This document shows, piece after piece, positions 48,001 through 59,589 of a stretch of DNA of 64,000 nt; position 1 is the first letter of the stretch; every line of letters starts with the position of its first letter. Under the pieces are notes generated by a model that was not told where the DNA came from, did not search any database, and saw only the letters and a program-made list of their open reading frames with translations. Source of the stretch: Bretschneidera sinensis. Its lineage: Eukaryota > Streptophyta > Magnoliopsida > Brassicales > Akaniaceae. Where the stretch lies: assembly GCA_023935145.1 (NCBI GenBank), contig CM043703.1, positions 20,447,227 through 20,511,226 of the forward strand, in the 5' to 3' direction. The translations under genes were made by a program, and so were the position numbers.

Positions 48001-49853
48001 TTGTTCTCGAAAGACTTTGTTGCATATGATATTAATTACATTTTTTTTATATGTTTTGTCAGGAAATTAAAGACCTTGGTTTTAGAAGAGAGCTCAATTC
48101 TTGAGAAAGATGGTGAATGGCTCCATGAACTTGCATTGAACAACAAAGCTCTTGAGACTTTAAATTTTTACATGACTGATCTTGCCAAAGTCAGTGTCGA
48201 AGACCTCGAACTCATAGCCAGAAATTGTCGCTCCTTGGTTTCTTTGAAAATTAGTGATTGTGAACTCTTGGACCTTGTTGGTTTCTTTCGTGCTGCAGCT
48301 ACTTTAGAAGAATTTTGTGGGGGTTCCTTCAATGAACAACCTGACAAGTACACAGTTGTATCATTCCCCCGAAGATTATGCAGTTTGGGTCTAACCTACA
48401 TGGGGAAGAATGAAATGCCAATAGTATTCCCTTTTGCATCCCTACTTAAAAAGTTGGATCTCCTTTATGCGTTGCTTGACACGGAAGATCATTGTATGTT
48501 AATTCAACGGTGCCCAAACTTAGAAGTTCTTGAGGTGAGTCACAGATTGTTCTTTCTTCATTAATTTTAATGTCACTATGTCCACATCTATTTTGTTTGC
48601 TTGGAATTGTCCTTCTCTCTCTGTCTTCATTTCATGAATGCTTATATATCCCCTTAAGATTTGATGTTTTGGTGGATTCTTATCTTTGTGGTTGTGATAT
48701 TTAAGATACTTAGCAAATTCATTACTTACCTATGGTTCTACATTTTACAATTTAATTTTTTTTAAAAAACTTGCTTCTTTGTGATATTCTTGACCCTGAT
48801 TTCGGGAGGTTTATTTTTAAAGCATGTGTAATTACATTAACTTTACCTTGTTGACTACTCTAAGATTTGTCATCTTTGACTTATATACAGAGTGAAATTG
48901 GGGAAAATAGTTTTGAAATTACAGGAAAATACAAAATGCCGAGGGATATTTTAGATAAACAGGGATGTTTTTGGATTGAAAAATTTGTGTCTACCTCAAA
49001 TCTGTTGTATTAAATATGTTTTTTCCATGGACAGACAAGGAATGTTATTGGGGATAGAGGACTAGAAGTTCTTGCTCAGAGCTGTAAGAGACTGAGGAGG
49101 CTTAGGATTGAGCGAGGTGCTGATGATCCGGGAATGGAGGATGAAGAAGGTGTAGTCTCACAGAGAGGATTAATTGCTTTGGCTCAGGGCTGCCTAGAAT
49201 TGGAATACTTGGCTGTTTACGTATCTGATATCACAAATGCTTCTTTGGAATATATGGGTAATTACTTGAAAAGCCTCTGTGATTTTCGCCTAGTCTTGCT
49301 TGACAGAGAAGAGAGGATAACAGATTTGCCACTTGACAATGGAGTCCGAGCTCTGTTGAGGGGCTGTGAAAAGCTTAAAAGATTTGCTATGTATCTACGA
49401 CCTGGGGGTCTGACTGATGTGGGTCTTGGTTATATTGGGCAGTATAGTCAAAATGTGAGATGGATGCTTCTAGGTTATGTTGGGGAGTCTGATGAAGGGC
49501 TTTTGGAGTTTTCTAGAGGATGCCCTAGCGTGCAAAGGCTAGAAATGAGAGGCTGTTGCTTCAGTGAGCGTGCACTAGCTGCTGCTGTGATGCAACTGTC
49601 ATCTCTAAGGTATTTGTGGGTGCAAGGGTATCGAGCATCTGCAACAGGTCGTGATCTTTTAGTGATGGCTCGTCCATTTTGGAATATCGAGTTAATTCCT
49701 TCCAGGAAAGTTGTTGTCGCTGATCAGGTTGGAGATCCTGTGGTGGTTGAGCATCCAGCCCATATACTTGCGTATTACTCTTTTGCTGGAAAAAGAACAG
49801 ATTCTCCAGCAACTGTTATTCCTTTGGATCCAGTATCCTTAATTACCTCGTAG
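45056..49853 (+). CDS. COI1: Coronatine-insensitive 1, F-box jasmonate receptor
   Basis: Three coding exons (45056-45543, 48063-48534, 49035-49853) give 592 residues, the length I recall for Arabidopsis COI1. The protein is the substrate-recognition part of the SCF(COI1) ubiquitin ligase, which binds jasmonoyl-isoleucine together with JAZ repressors and marks the latter for degradation. The F-box covers about residues 12-55 (VLDLVMLYIHDAKDRDAASL, then WYDVD). Leucine-rich repeats fill the rest. Residues lining the hormone pocket in the known structure are all present, shifted by 1 to 4: R84 (At R85), R344 (R348), Y382 (Y386), R405 (R409), Y440 (Y444) and R492 (R496). The frame is clean and the splice sites are canonical, so the gene looks functional. 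Exon 1 is notably GC-rich. Intron 1 (2.5 kb) carries a SINE. The first in-frame ATG was chosen as start. Confidence 0.97.
47472..47790 (+). mobile_element. tRNA-derived SINE in COI1 intron 1
   Basis: A perfect A-box TGGCCTAGTGG (47481-47491) and a B-box-like GGTTTGAAGCC (47521-47531, one base off) lie 29 bp apart. The tRNA-like head is followed by about 250 bp of GC-richer sequence that ends in a pyrimidine-rich tail (about 47780-47798). Its base composition differs from the AT-rich intron around it. I could not find a clear target duplication. It is a different family from the SINE in PXN. Confidence 0.65.
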
Positions 49854-50009
49854 AGCTGTACATACAACAGTTTTCAAGAGTCATGTCTCATTTTTTACTC
49901 CTTCATGTCTGGTTTATAAATTCGTGTAACATTTTGTTTCTTGTTAGGGTTTCAATTATAAATTTCATTTTCTGTTTTATTTCCAGACATTTAATAAGTT
50001 TGTGTTTTT

Positions 50010-51295
50010 CTTGTGTAATTTGAAAGCACGGTGTGCTATTGGTGGGTTACTGTCTCTATCTCTTGTGAACAGCAATTTACTTAAATTTCAAGCCTTTGAT
50101 TTGTATTAAATCTCCTAAGTCGATCTTATTGGAATTTCTTCTTGTTGGGTAGAATCCAGAGATGAATATATACTGTATGAAGAATGATTTTACTTTACTC
50201 CTTTTTGGGTGCTGTAGTCATTGTGACAGCCGAATAGAATAAACCTTGAGCCTGTCAGAAGCCAACTGGGCTGTTGATAAATACTGTGCAGGAAACACTC
50301 ATCACAACGGATTAACTCCGTTGTGATGGTTATTGATAATGATTTACGAGAACCTCATCATAGAAGCAATGCAGAAAATGAGTAAATGAGCTTTGTCCCA
50401 TAATAATTTGATTCTTTCTCGCGAGAGATTTGCTAAAGTATTTTGTTCTCCTCATTCACTGAAGAAGAACTATGCGTTTAGATTTTAGAATAAAAAAGGG
50501 ATTGATAACAGTGGGTGAAGAAGGAGGACCTCTTATTGGTGGGCAACATTATGATAACATTGAATATGTGCTTCACAGCATAAAATTAAGACAAAGGGCA
50601 TACAACTGCAGAATTTTTATGACTCTCATAAAACCATTGCCACCAGATTGTAATTGGATGTTTCCAGTAGTAGTATTATTAAATAATACTCAGATTACCT
50701 AGTGAGTATTTTCTAAGAAAAGCTTGCTGCCTCTCTATTATCCATGATCGACCTTTCCATGCTCTCTTCTTCTTCTTTCATGTCCAGGTGCGAATGAACA
50801 CGAATATTCAAGCTGAAAAATGTGTATGCTTTATGCAGCCACTCCTGATAAACTTATTTATTTACTTTATTATATCTGGAGTTGGTTACATTTGCTTATA
50901 AGAGCAGGTATCCTGACAAGCTCAACTCTGCAGCATATTGAGCTGGTATGCTGCGAATTTTGCAGAAAGCAGCTCTAAAATAATGTCTGGTTGTTCCAAT
51001 TATCTGCAGCAGTCATATTGTAAATGGTTAGTGCTGCTGTGTTTATCCTTCTACAGTATTAGCTCGTAGTGTTGGCTTAGAGCAGTAAGGTGGGTTCTTT
51101 TTTTTTTATTGCAGATGAACCCTGGTGGAAGAGGCTTGCAGTTCCAGCTACCAGACATTGGTTTAGGTCTAACCATTTGATAAGGTATTGTTTTTGTTGC
51201 AGGCAGATTTTCACATGTTCTTGGTGAGTAGTTACCCTGATCAATTTGACTTTTCAAGAGTGGGCGAATCAGAAAATAGTATGCATTTGTCACGG
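50010..51295 (+). repeat. Decayed local duplication downstream of COI1, copy A
   Basis: Several blocks match 51745-52720 in the same order: about 50010-50225, 50970-51190 and 51201-51292. Shared pieces include TTAAATTTCAAG, GGGTGCTGT, TGTAAATGG and GGTGGAAGAGGCTTG. Copy A starts just after the COI1 3' end, so the duplicated unit may include COI1 trailer sequence. No open frame is kept. Confidence 0.65.
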
Positions 51296-51744
51296 TGATG
51301 CTATGCTTATTTTCCCTGAATCTGTGGTGAATTGGTGATAATATGCAGTAATGTGTCAATCTGTGATTTTTACTGAAACTAATGAGGGAAGCTTTTGTTT
51401 AGGAAAAGAATGAGAACCATGTGGGAAATTTTGGAAAACCATTCAGTTCTTTACCACTCCACAAATTTTGTCCTCTCAGAGGAGATCTTAATACATTAGC
51501 CCCTACATATTCATTATGGTACTTGTTTTAGGTACATATACCAAAATTAAGTGCATCCAGTAAAATCCCTTAACTAATAAAATTCCACATGGAGGCTTGA
51601 ACTCTTACGAGGGTCACTTGTGGCTTCACTTTGGATGTTACTAGACCAACAGACATCTATACTAACTGATTAACTAAATCAAAGACTTAAAGAAACTGGT
51701 ATATGCATGTATGAGATCAATAAAATTTGAAAGGACTTTATTAA

Positions 51745-52720
51745 GTGTTTTCTTCTGTAATTTGAAAGGATTTGCTCTCCCTGGTCAGCTGCTGTCTCAA
51801 TCTGTTGACAACAGAAAATTTTACCTTAAATTTCAAGTCTTTTGTGACATGTTCCATATCTCCTTAATCAATCTTACTGGATTCTGTTGGTGGGTAGAAT
51901 CTGGAGGTATTTCGTGTTCATGAATGAAAATGAATTGATTTATCTTCTTTCTGGGTGCTGTTATCATTGTGGGCATGTGGCAACTTAATGGGATTGACGG
52001 CCTGGTGGTAATTACACCTTTTGTAGAGTCCAAAACTGGGTTTCTGGTCGCCCACAAGTTCGCCAAAGCTCTGAAGTCCAGTCTGGGTGTTCCAGTTGAC
52101 TGTGGCAGCACTTGTAAATGGTCAGCACTGTGTTTATGGTGCTACGTTCTTCACTAATTAACAATGTTGGCTTGAACTGGTGAGGTGAGTTCCTTATTCT
52201 ATTGCAGAAGAAGATTGGTGGAAGAGGCTTTTTTGGTCCACCAATCAAACTTTGGTTTAGCTCTAACTGGTTCACATTTGATTTGATCTTTATCTATAGC
52301 AGCTAGTATTATACCAATGAATGTGTTGATACAAATAAACTAACATTGAGTTTGGTAGTACGAAATTGAGGTTTGGAATTGAAATTGGGTGGAATTATGG
52401 TCTTTTTCAACCTTTTTTTTTATTGAAAAAAAGTATGATTCAATCTCAATTCCAATTCCAAACTCCAATTCCATACAACCAAACTTAACGTAAAGATATT
52501 AATGATGTCTTGCTGGAAAGTCCATTTATAGAGAGTTTTAATCATCTCAATGGGGCACTCTAAACTCTAAACATGAAAGTAAAGATAGATACCACGAAAA
52601 AAATAACTTTTACTTGTTTATTGTGCAGGTAGTTTTTCAAATTAGCCCAGAGTAGTTACCCTGAACAACTTGAGTATCCAATAGAGTGGGTAAATATGAA
52701 ACTGGTATGCGTTTGTCTTT
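51745..52720 (+). repeat. Decayed local duplication downstream of COI1, copy B
   Basis: Second copy of the blocks listed for 50010-51295. It is interrupted by a small inverted-repeat element at 52346-52488. A further short and weak match lies near 54110-54170 (AGTAGGTACCCTAACAAGAT). Confidence 0.65.
52346..52488. mobile_element. Small hairpin MITE
   Basis: The left arm (TTGAGTTTGGTAGTACG, then GAGGTTTGGAATTG) is the complement of the right arm (CAATTCCAAACTCCAATTCC, then ACAACCAAACTTAA). The arms cover nearly the whole 143 bp and leave a short poly-T loop. There is no coding capacity. Confidence 0.75.
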
Positions 52721-53087
52721 GTGTCTTACTTGCTGCGTGAAACTTGAAATTTAATACAAAAAAGAAATTTAAGTGGCATCAAAGGTCGGTGCATAGAAAG
52801 GGACAAACAAAAAGAATATTTTAGAGGAGAGGAGGATATCTCACTGCAGAATTTTATGGTAGTTTCTTTGAGAAAACACCTAGAAAGCTCACCACTAATG
52901 ATGTTTCTAGTATAAAGTGGTATTAAATGATGAAGACTTGCTACGAGCAACTGTAACTCATCTTGGAAGAAAACTCTGAGCAAAAATGAGCAAAGTAGAA
53001 GACTCTTACTATGTTTACAGAGACCCCAACCAGCCAGTGGAGGCTAGAGTAAGAGACATCCTATCACACATGATATTGAAAGAGAAA
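52721..53087. other. Non-coding intergenic DNA
   Basis: I see no gene or clear repeat between the duplication and the solo LTR. Confidence 0.5.
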
Positions 53088-53952
53088 TGTTGAAAATCAC
53101 CTCAGGAATCCCAGGTGATGACCTTCAAACACCCAAGTCTAGAATGATTTGTAATAAACAGAAATCAAACCAATCAAAAGAGAGAACACAAGTAATTGTT
53201 ATCGAGGTTCGGCAAATGCCTACGTCCCCGTGAGCTCCTCCGAGCTCTCTGCACTAAATCAATGAGTTCTTACAATTACAACAATACCTCCTCAAGAACC
53301 CTTTTGTTCTTGATACATGAAAGAAGAGAAAAGAAAGAGAAAAGAACTAAGTGTTTCCCTGGAATTTTCCCCAAGAAAATTCCAATTACAAAGCCCTTGA
53401 ACCCCACTTCTTGAATACTCTCTCTCACTTGTAACACCTCCGAAGATTTGAGAGTCTTTCTCTCTCAACACCATCCACTCTTGGAATAAGATTTCTTCTT
53501 GTGCCTCTCTTGTGTTTTGTGTCTTTGCACTCTCACACTTGCACTTGTGTTCTATTTCCCACACACCCTATAATGCCCCTAGATGACCCTTTATATAGAT
53601 CTCAAGAACCAATCTCAACCCTTAGATCTCAAGAACCAAAGAACCATGGCTATCTAAGAAGTCTAAGTAATCCTGTGCGTTTTAACCAAGTCCCACACAC
53701 CATTCCAAAGTGTTGATCAGAGTGCATCAGGTGTGCTTGGCGCCGCGGTGCACACAGGGCATAAACTCCTCCAGGTGCTGGGCGTCGCGGTGCACAAGGC
53801 CTGGCCTGTGCCACCTTGTGCCGCGGCACACACCTGGTGGAGGATCATCCTCCCTTGCTATAGGCCGTGGCGCGCACACACCTTGTGCTACGGCTCAGAA
53901 GACTGCTGAAGCTTCATCTTCAACCCGTTTAATTCTTAGACAAATTCCAACA
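53088..53952 (-). mobile_element. Solo LTR (865 bp) with perfect target duplication
   Basis: Begins TGTTGAAAATC and ends TTCCAACA. AGAAA stands on both sides (53083-53087 and 53953-53957). A TATA-like motif CTATATAAAGG occurs on the minus strand near 53590, which suggests minus orientation. A run of GC-rich, variable units built on GCGCCGCGGTGCAC lies at 53735-53900. This family differs from the other LTRs here. No internal region remains. Confidence 0.85.
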
Positions 53953-53957
53953 AGAAA

Positions 53958-54885
53958 GCTACACAAATGACCATGATTGAGAAACCTGTTACTCACTCAA
54001 CCATCAATAACCTTTCCATAGGTATCTCTCTTTCTCACCCTTTGCACATAGCCTTCTTAGATGATGAATTTTATCTATGCTTGCTTGCTTTCTACCATGA
54101 GGAGTTTATGCTGCACCTGAGAGTAGGTACCCTAACAAGATTGATTCTGCAATAGATTGGGTCAATATAGTAGATGCCACACAACAAGCAGCAATGGAGT
54201 TGTGATTGGGTAATCCTGATTATCTATGCCAGTGACACTATACAAGGTTAGGGAAATGTTTATGGTGCCACCATTTTCCCTCGTAATGTTAGGCTTGGAG
54301 CTACTAGGTAATTATCTTGTTACTTGTGCTAATACACGAGCCGTTAAACATGACTATTTGGTTACAATAGTTAAAGAAGTCGGTACTAAAATTGATTCAA
54401 TGACAAAGGAAACAATCAGAGTATGATACTGAAGGTGATAATGCCCATACTGTCTTGTCTTTTATTATTATCTTTTTTTTTTCACTGTGCTTTAGTGTCT
54501 TAATTTCACTTCAGCATATGCTTGATTTTAGTCTTGGATATTTAAACATCCTTCAGAGACAAAGACTTAGTCCAAAGAATTCGAGCTGCAACTGCATTGA
54601 GTTTCGAGCTACAGACACAAATTATGCCCTTGGACCTGCTATAGCAGTAAGTGATTTATACTCTTATGTGAGTATTTGAGCTTTGCTTGTCTAACTTATT
54701 TACTCATACAATGGGTTTCCCTGATATCTTCCTGCAAGGGGCTCATCCTTTGGCATAAATTATTGGATATAGTTAATTCAATTGGGAATAAACTTATACA
54801 AGGTGGTCAGATGTAGCCATTCTGACCTTTTGAATTGGCCATTATATCTTGGTATGTCACGCCTGGATGTCCCTTATAAATATGT
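53958..54885. other. Intergenic DNA with short unassigned frames
   Basis: Short open frames at 54226-54426 and 54455-54679 resemble nothing I recognise and lack context. I do not call a gene here. Confidence 0.45.
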
Positions 54886-56076
54886 GTTTGCACTTTAACA
54901 AACCAGTTTTAACAATTTAATCAAGCAAAACACACAATAAATGAATTGCTTGAAATTAAAGGAGTAAAGGAAGAGAATATGCAAACTCTGTTTATAGTGG
55001 TTTGGCAATATCGGAATCACTCTGACCCTACGCCCACTCTCTTCAATGAACCTCCTTGAAGCAATCCATTAATGATAGTCAAGCAACTTCACGGGTGTTA
55101 CCCAAACCTTATAAATATCTCTTCCACAAGGAAGTTACAAGGAAGTGTTTAATGCCTAAACGCTCTAAGAGTTATACCAACTCTTTTTCATTTTGAGAAG
55201 GAATGAATAGATTGGAACAAAAGAGAGTGTACAATAAATGCTTACAACTTAGAAAGTTTTTCTTTCTAAAGTTTAAAGCTTAACAATGGTTCAAGAATAA
55301 AATTGAATGCTTGATTCTTGCAATAAATATTTTCTATAGTGTTCAAGATAGTTGTTGAGGCTTGTAATGGCTGGGTATTTATAGCAAAAACTTCAAACAG
55401 TCAATTCAAAAACAATTTGACCATTTGAGAATTAAATGTAGATGATTCGTGCAAGATTTTATGCAAACTAGCTGTTACTGGACTTGTCGTAGTTGACTAC
55501 AGCAACGTAGTCGACTACAACAACGTAGTCGACTACAACCTTTTTGAAAATGAAAACAAAGCATCAAGTAGGTCTTGTAGTCAACTACAGAAATGTGCAG
55601 TTGACTACAACTTTGATTGATGAAAGCCAAGGGATCCTATAGTCAACTAAGCATTTTTTAGTCGACTATAACAAGGTTTTGTGCCCTTCTGTAGACACTG
55701 TAGTTGACTAAGCAATGTGTAGTCGACTACAACAAGGTTCTGTAGTTAACTATAGAAATCTATAGCACGGTTCTCTGTAGTTGACTACGACCAGAAGAAA
55801 AACATTTGTTTTTGCTTAAAGTTATTTAAAAACATTTTAGTCTTTGATCCATAATTGATCTAGGAGCATAGAGAGATATTAACAAAGAATTTAATCTTTA
55901 CTAGACTAGTAATCTCTTACTTTGTTTCTAAGTCTTCAGAAATACTCCAAGGTTCCATTGATCGTGCATTGCTTCTAACGTGCATTTTTTTTATCCTTAA
56001 AATCAAAATAAAACTAGATAAGAGAATTAACACAATAATATGTTTTGTCAATATCAAAATAAATATGGATTCAACA
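54886..56076 (-). mobile_element. Copia-type LTR, minus strand, with a cluster of GTAGTCGACTAC palindromes
   Basis: The right edge is GGATTCAACA, followed by a polypurine tract on the minus strand (ATCTCCCC, 56077-56084). The middle part (about 54965-55160) is similar to the copia LTR family at 3679. At about 55480-55790 it has about eleven palindrome units, full or degenerate. The left edge is uncertain. Confidence 0.75.
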
Positions 56077-56333
56077 ATCTCCCCTTTTTTGATGATAACA
56101 AAACCATTTTAAGAAAATCTAGGTGTTGAGATTTTACAGAAATTTTGACAGAGTTTCCTTTGTATTTTCAATATTCCCTTCTGCATAAGAGAACAATTTT
56201 ATATCCAACAAACCAAGCAATATATAAACAACCAAGCATAGTAACTCTAGAGACTTTTCTCCCTCTTTCTTGAAGAGAAAAGTAGTTCAAGCACCAATAG
56301 CATGCATAAAATGATATAATAAAACAACAATAA
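56077..56333 (-). mobile_element. 3' end of a copia internal region, minus strand
   Basis: Starts with the polypurine tract and resembles 26051-26455. It stops where a gypsy LTR begins (TGTAATACCCC at 56334). Confidence 0.65.
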
Positions 56334-57477
56334 TGTAATACCCCTATTCTTATTTTGAAAAAAAAAACGAACGGTGTTTGTGGTTACAAAGAAGGGCAAA
56401 AAAAAAAAAAAAGTAGGACAACACCTGGACATCCAGGTGTTGTCACAAAATTTCAAGTAATGCATGATTGACAACGGAGACATATGGTGGCAATTTGAAA
56501 CAGTTTTTAGTATTAAATATAGTTTTTTTGTTTGTTTTGTATTTTGCTTACCAAATCCCGTTTGGTTTTCTTCTTTCTTCAATTCAAATTTCTTAGCAAA
56601 AGTTATAAAGAAAATTTCTCCAGTATTAGAGATAGTATAGTTATCCAAATTACAATAGCAAGATGTCATCACATTTGAGGTGTTCGTGATCAGCAATCTC
56701 AAGAAATTGCTAAAAGGAGCAAGAAAAGCAAGGAGGTGATCCACAAATAGTTTTAAGTGTTACGTGGTGAGTTAGATTTAATTTTAGTAATCGAGATCAA
56801 TAAAAATATAAATTTATAATATTTGAATAAATAGTGAAATTAAAATGATTTAATGATGTACTTTTCGATAAGTATGGTAGTTGATTTGGTTTATTGATTT
56901 GGGATTTAATAATATGTTGAATATTAATATATGAATAAATGAAAAATATGTTGATAAGTTATATGAAATTTATGAAAATAAAAACCGGGAAGGCAGCAGG
57001 TCTAGCTAAAAAGAAAAGAACCGGGAAAAATGTCTAGTTGAAAATAAAAGAACCGAGAAGACAGTCAGTCTAGCTGAAAATAAAAGAACCGGGAAGACAG
57101 CCGGTCTAACTAAAAATAAAATAACCGGGAAGGCAATCATTCTAGCTGAAAATAAAAGATTTGGAAAGGCAACCAGTCTAGCTGAAAATAAAAGAACTGG
57201 GAAGGCAACTGGTCCAGCTGAAACATGTCAATATGTGGGAAGATGTTCCCAAATGATAATATGAAATGATCTGATGAGAAAGAAAGAAAGAAAATTTAAA
57301 TTCATACATTGCATTTGTTTTAAATATTGATTATTATTGATTGAGATGCAAGAGTATTAGCCTTGATTGTGGAATTATTGATAGATAAATGAGTCTCATA
57401 GAGAGACATATATGATGAGAAAGAAATATGAAAGTATGACATGATTAAAATTATTTGATTGATTAATTATATGCCGT
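56334..57477 (+). mobile_element. Ty3-gypsy LTR, first part, interrupted by another gypsy element
   Basis: Begins TGTAATACCC as in the other family members and includes about seven units of the 36-bp minisatellite (56986-57225). It stops at 57477 in the middle of the family's GATTAATTATATGCCG region, exactly where the next element's LTR starts. The missing half should lie beyond the end of the window. Confidence 0.8.
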
Positions 57478-59507
57478 TGTTATACCCGTAATTGTAAAGT
57501 AAGGGTAAAGAAGTATTTAATAAATATGGCATGAAATTAAAATAATATATTTACGTGAAGGATTTAGTACTGAAAAAAATTGTTTTGAAAAAAAAAACTG
57601 GACGCGTGGAGACATAGTTACAAAAGAAAAATGAAAAAAAAAATCGTGAACAGTAAAAGGAAAAAAAACAAAAGAAAAAATAGTTTTGTTAAAAAAAAAC
57701 AATTTTCATTCAACATCTAGAAGTCCAGGTGTTGCAATTGTGAATTAGTATGCTGCATGTTAAGCAGCTGTAATTTAAGGAACAGTGGGCATGCGGCAGT
57801 TGCCGCTTAAAATGCTTATAAATAGATTTTTATCTTACCAAATTTCATTTAGTTTTCTTTCAATTACGCGTTTTTTTTAAACACTTGGGGACTCTAAGAA
57901 AGGTTGAAAGAGCAAAATTTTGAAGGTGTTTACGGCTAAATTTCATAGAGGGTCATGAAAAGCTATCAGAAAAACAGAAAGTAATAAGGAAATGTTTATT
58001 TTTAAATTTTTAGCATTAATGAAATTTCCCTAAATTCAAAGTGAGAATTTTCAAAGGGTGTGGTTTATAAAAAAATTGAAGAATAAATTAGAAACTTGAT
58101 ATAAATATGATGTCAGGTGTTGACGATCAACAACTGGGGGAAATTCTGAGAGGAACAGGAAAGGCAAGGAGGTGATCCACGGGTAGTTTTAAGTGCTACG
58201 TGGTGAGTTAGATTTACTTTAAGTAGTCTAAATAAAAAATCAAATATCTAGTGGTAATATTAAATTAAATTATTAGTGTATGTTTTGGTAGTAGATAAAT
58301 ATTTGGTTGATAGGTATGGTATAAATATTGGACACGTAGAAAATTATTATGTGAAAAGAAATATTACTAGAATAATGAGTTGATTTAATAATGATGGTGA
58401 TAAATAAATTCTTGATGAGTTGTGGTTGATGTTTTGATACGAATTATGAGGAAATGAAATTGAGTGGATCTTGATAAGCTAAGATGGACGATTTGATGTG
58501 ATATATGAGGAGAAGAAAATTATGAAATTTATCAAGCAGAAAGTTGAGGAAAGACAGGATAGTTAATTTCAATATTTTGAATTCATGTGGCTTTTATATT
58601 ACTGTTTATATGCATATTTCATATCATTTCTCATATGCATATGCATTAAATAAAAGAAAAGAACCAGGAAGGCAGCCGGTCTAATGAAAATGAAATAACC
58701 GGGAATGTTGTTGGTCTAATGAAATGAAAGAACCGGGAAGGCAGCTGGTCTAAGATAATAAAAACATGTCGACATGTGGGAATACGTTCCCATAATAATA
58801 ATTCACGCATTGCATCTGTTTTAATTATTGTTTGCGTTATTGAAATGCTGATGTATGGTGTGTTATTGTGAATTTATTTATAGATGGATGAGTCTCACAG
58901 AGAGACCGTTATGGTGATAAGAACCATCTAAATGGTAGATTTTATGACGTGAACCTCATTACAAGGTAATTATGAGATAATTGATGATCTTAAGGTGAAC
59001 CAACATATACGAGAAAGAGATTGATAAAGAATGGATCTTATGACATGTGTAGTGATAGTAGAATGCTAGTATCAAGTTGCATGAGATATAAATGATTTAA
59101 TATTGAAAGACCATTTATACAAATTGAGTACTTATAGTAAATTTAATTCACTAAGCTTATGAAGCTCACCTCTCATTGTACAATAATTTCAGGTAACAGG
59201 CATGACAAATAGTTTGGTGAGTTGAGGTTCAGACGAAATCATTATCTAGTAAGTCACGTACGTGTCAACATCCTCAGACTAATGAGAAAAGAAAATAAAA
59301 ATTTATTTGTAAATATTCATGCATTTTAAGTTGTATCTAATGTTTAAAGATCAGATTGATGTAACTCCCCTGTTGAAGGTTGAGGATTGATGTAAAATTT
59401 TCTATTGGTGTTATTTACTTTTATTGTTGCATATATGTGTCGTGCTGAGATTTTCAAAATATGATGACACCGTCTCGGGGGTGGCCAACCCGGGATGAGT
59501 CGTTACA
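57478..59507 (+). repeat. 5' LTR of the gypsy element
   Basis: It is 2030 bp, from TGTTATACCC to CGTTACA. It holds about three units of the family minisatellite (58660-58755) and the conserved GAGTCTCACAGAGAGAC box near 58890. It is the best-defined member of the family present in six places in this window. Confidence 0.9.
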
Positions 59508-59511
59508 ATTT

Positions 59512-59523
59512 TGGTATCAAAGC
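59512..59523 (+). other. Primer-binding site of the gypsy element
   Basis: TGGTATCAAAGC, four bases after the LTR end, differs at one base from the initiator tRNA-Met complement found in the copia element at 4854. Confidence 0.88.
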
Positions 59524-59589
59524 ATTAGATTTTATGATTCTGTAGACTGCATAAAAAGTAAGAAAGTGGAAGATTTAAAATAAATTATA

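Noticed and set aside
50472..50702. 76-codon open frame after COI1
   Set aside because: No recognisable family, no splice partners, and it lies in a decayed duplicated region.
53710..53970. GC-rich open frame with Cys and Arg
   Set aside because: It lies in the repeat module of a solo LTR and crosses its end.
54226..54679. Two short open frames
   Set aside because: No similarity, no promoter or splice context; consistent with chance.
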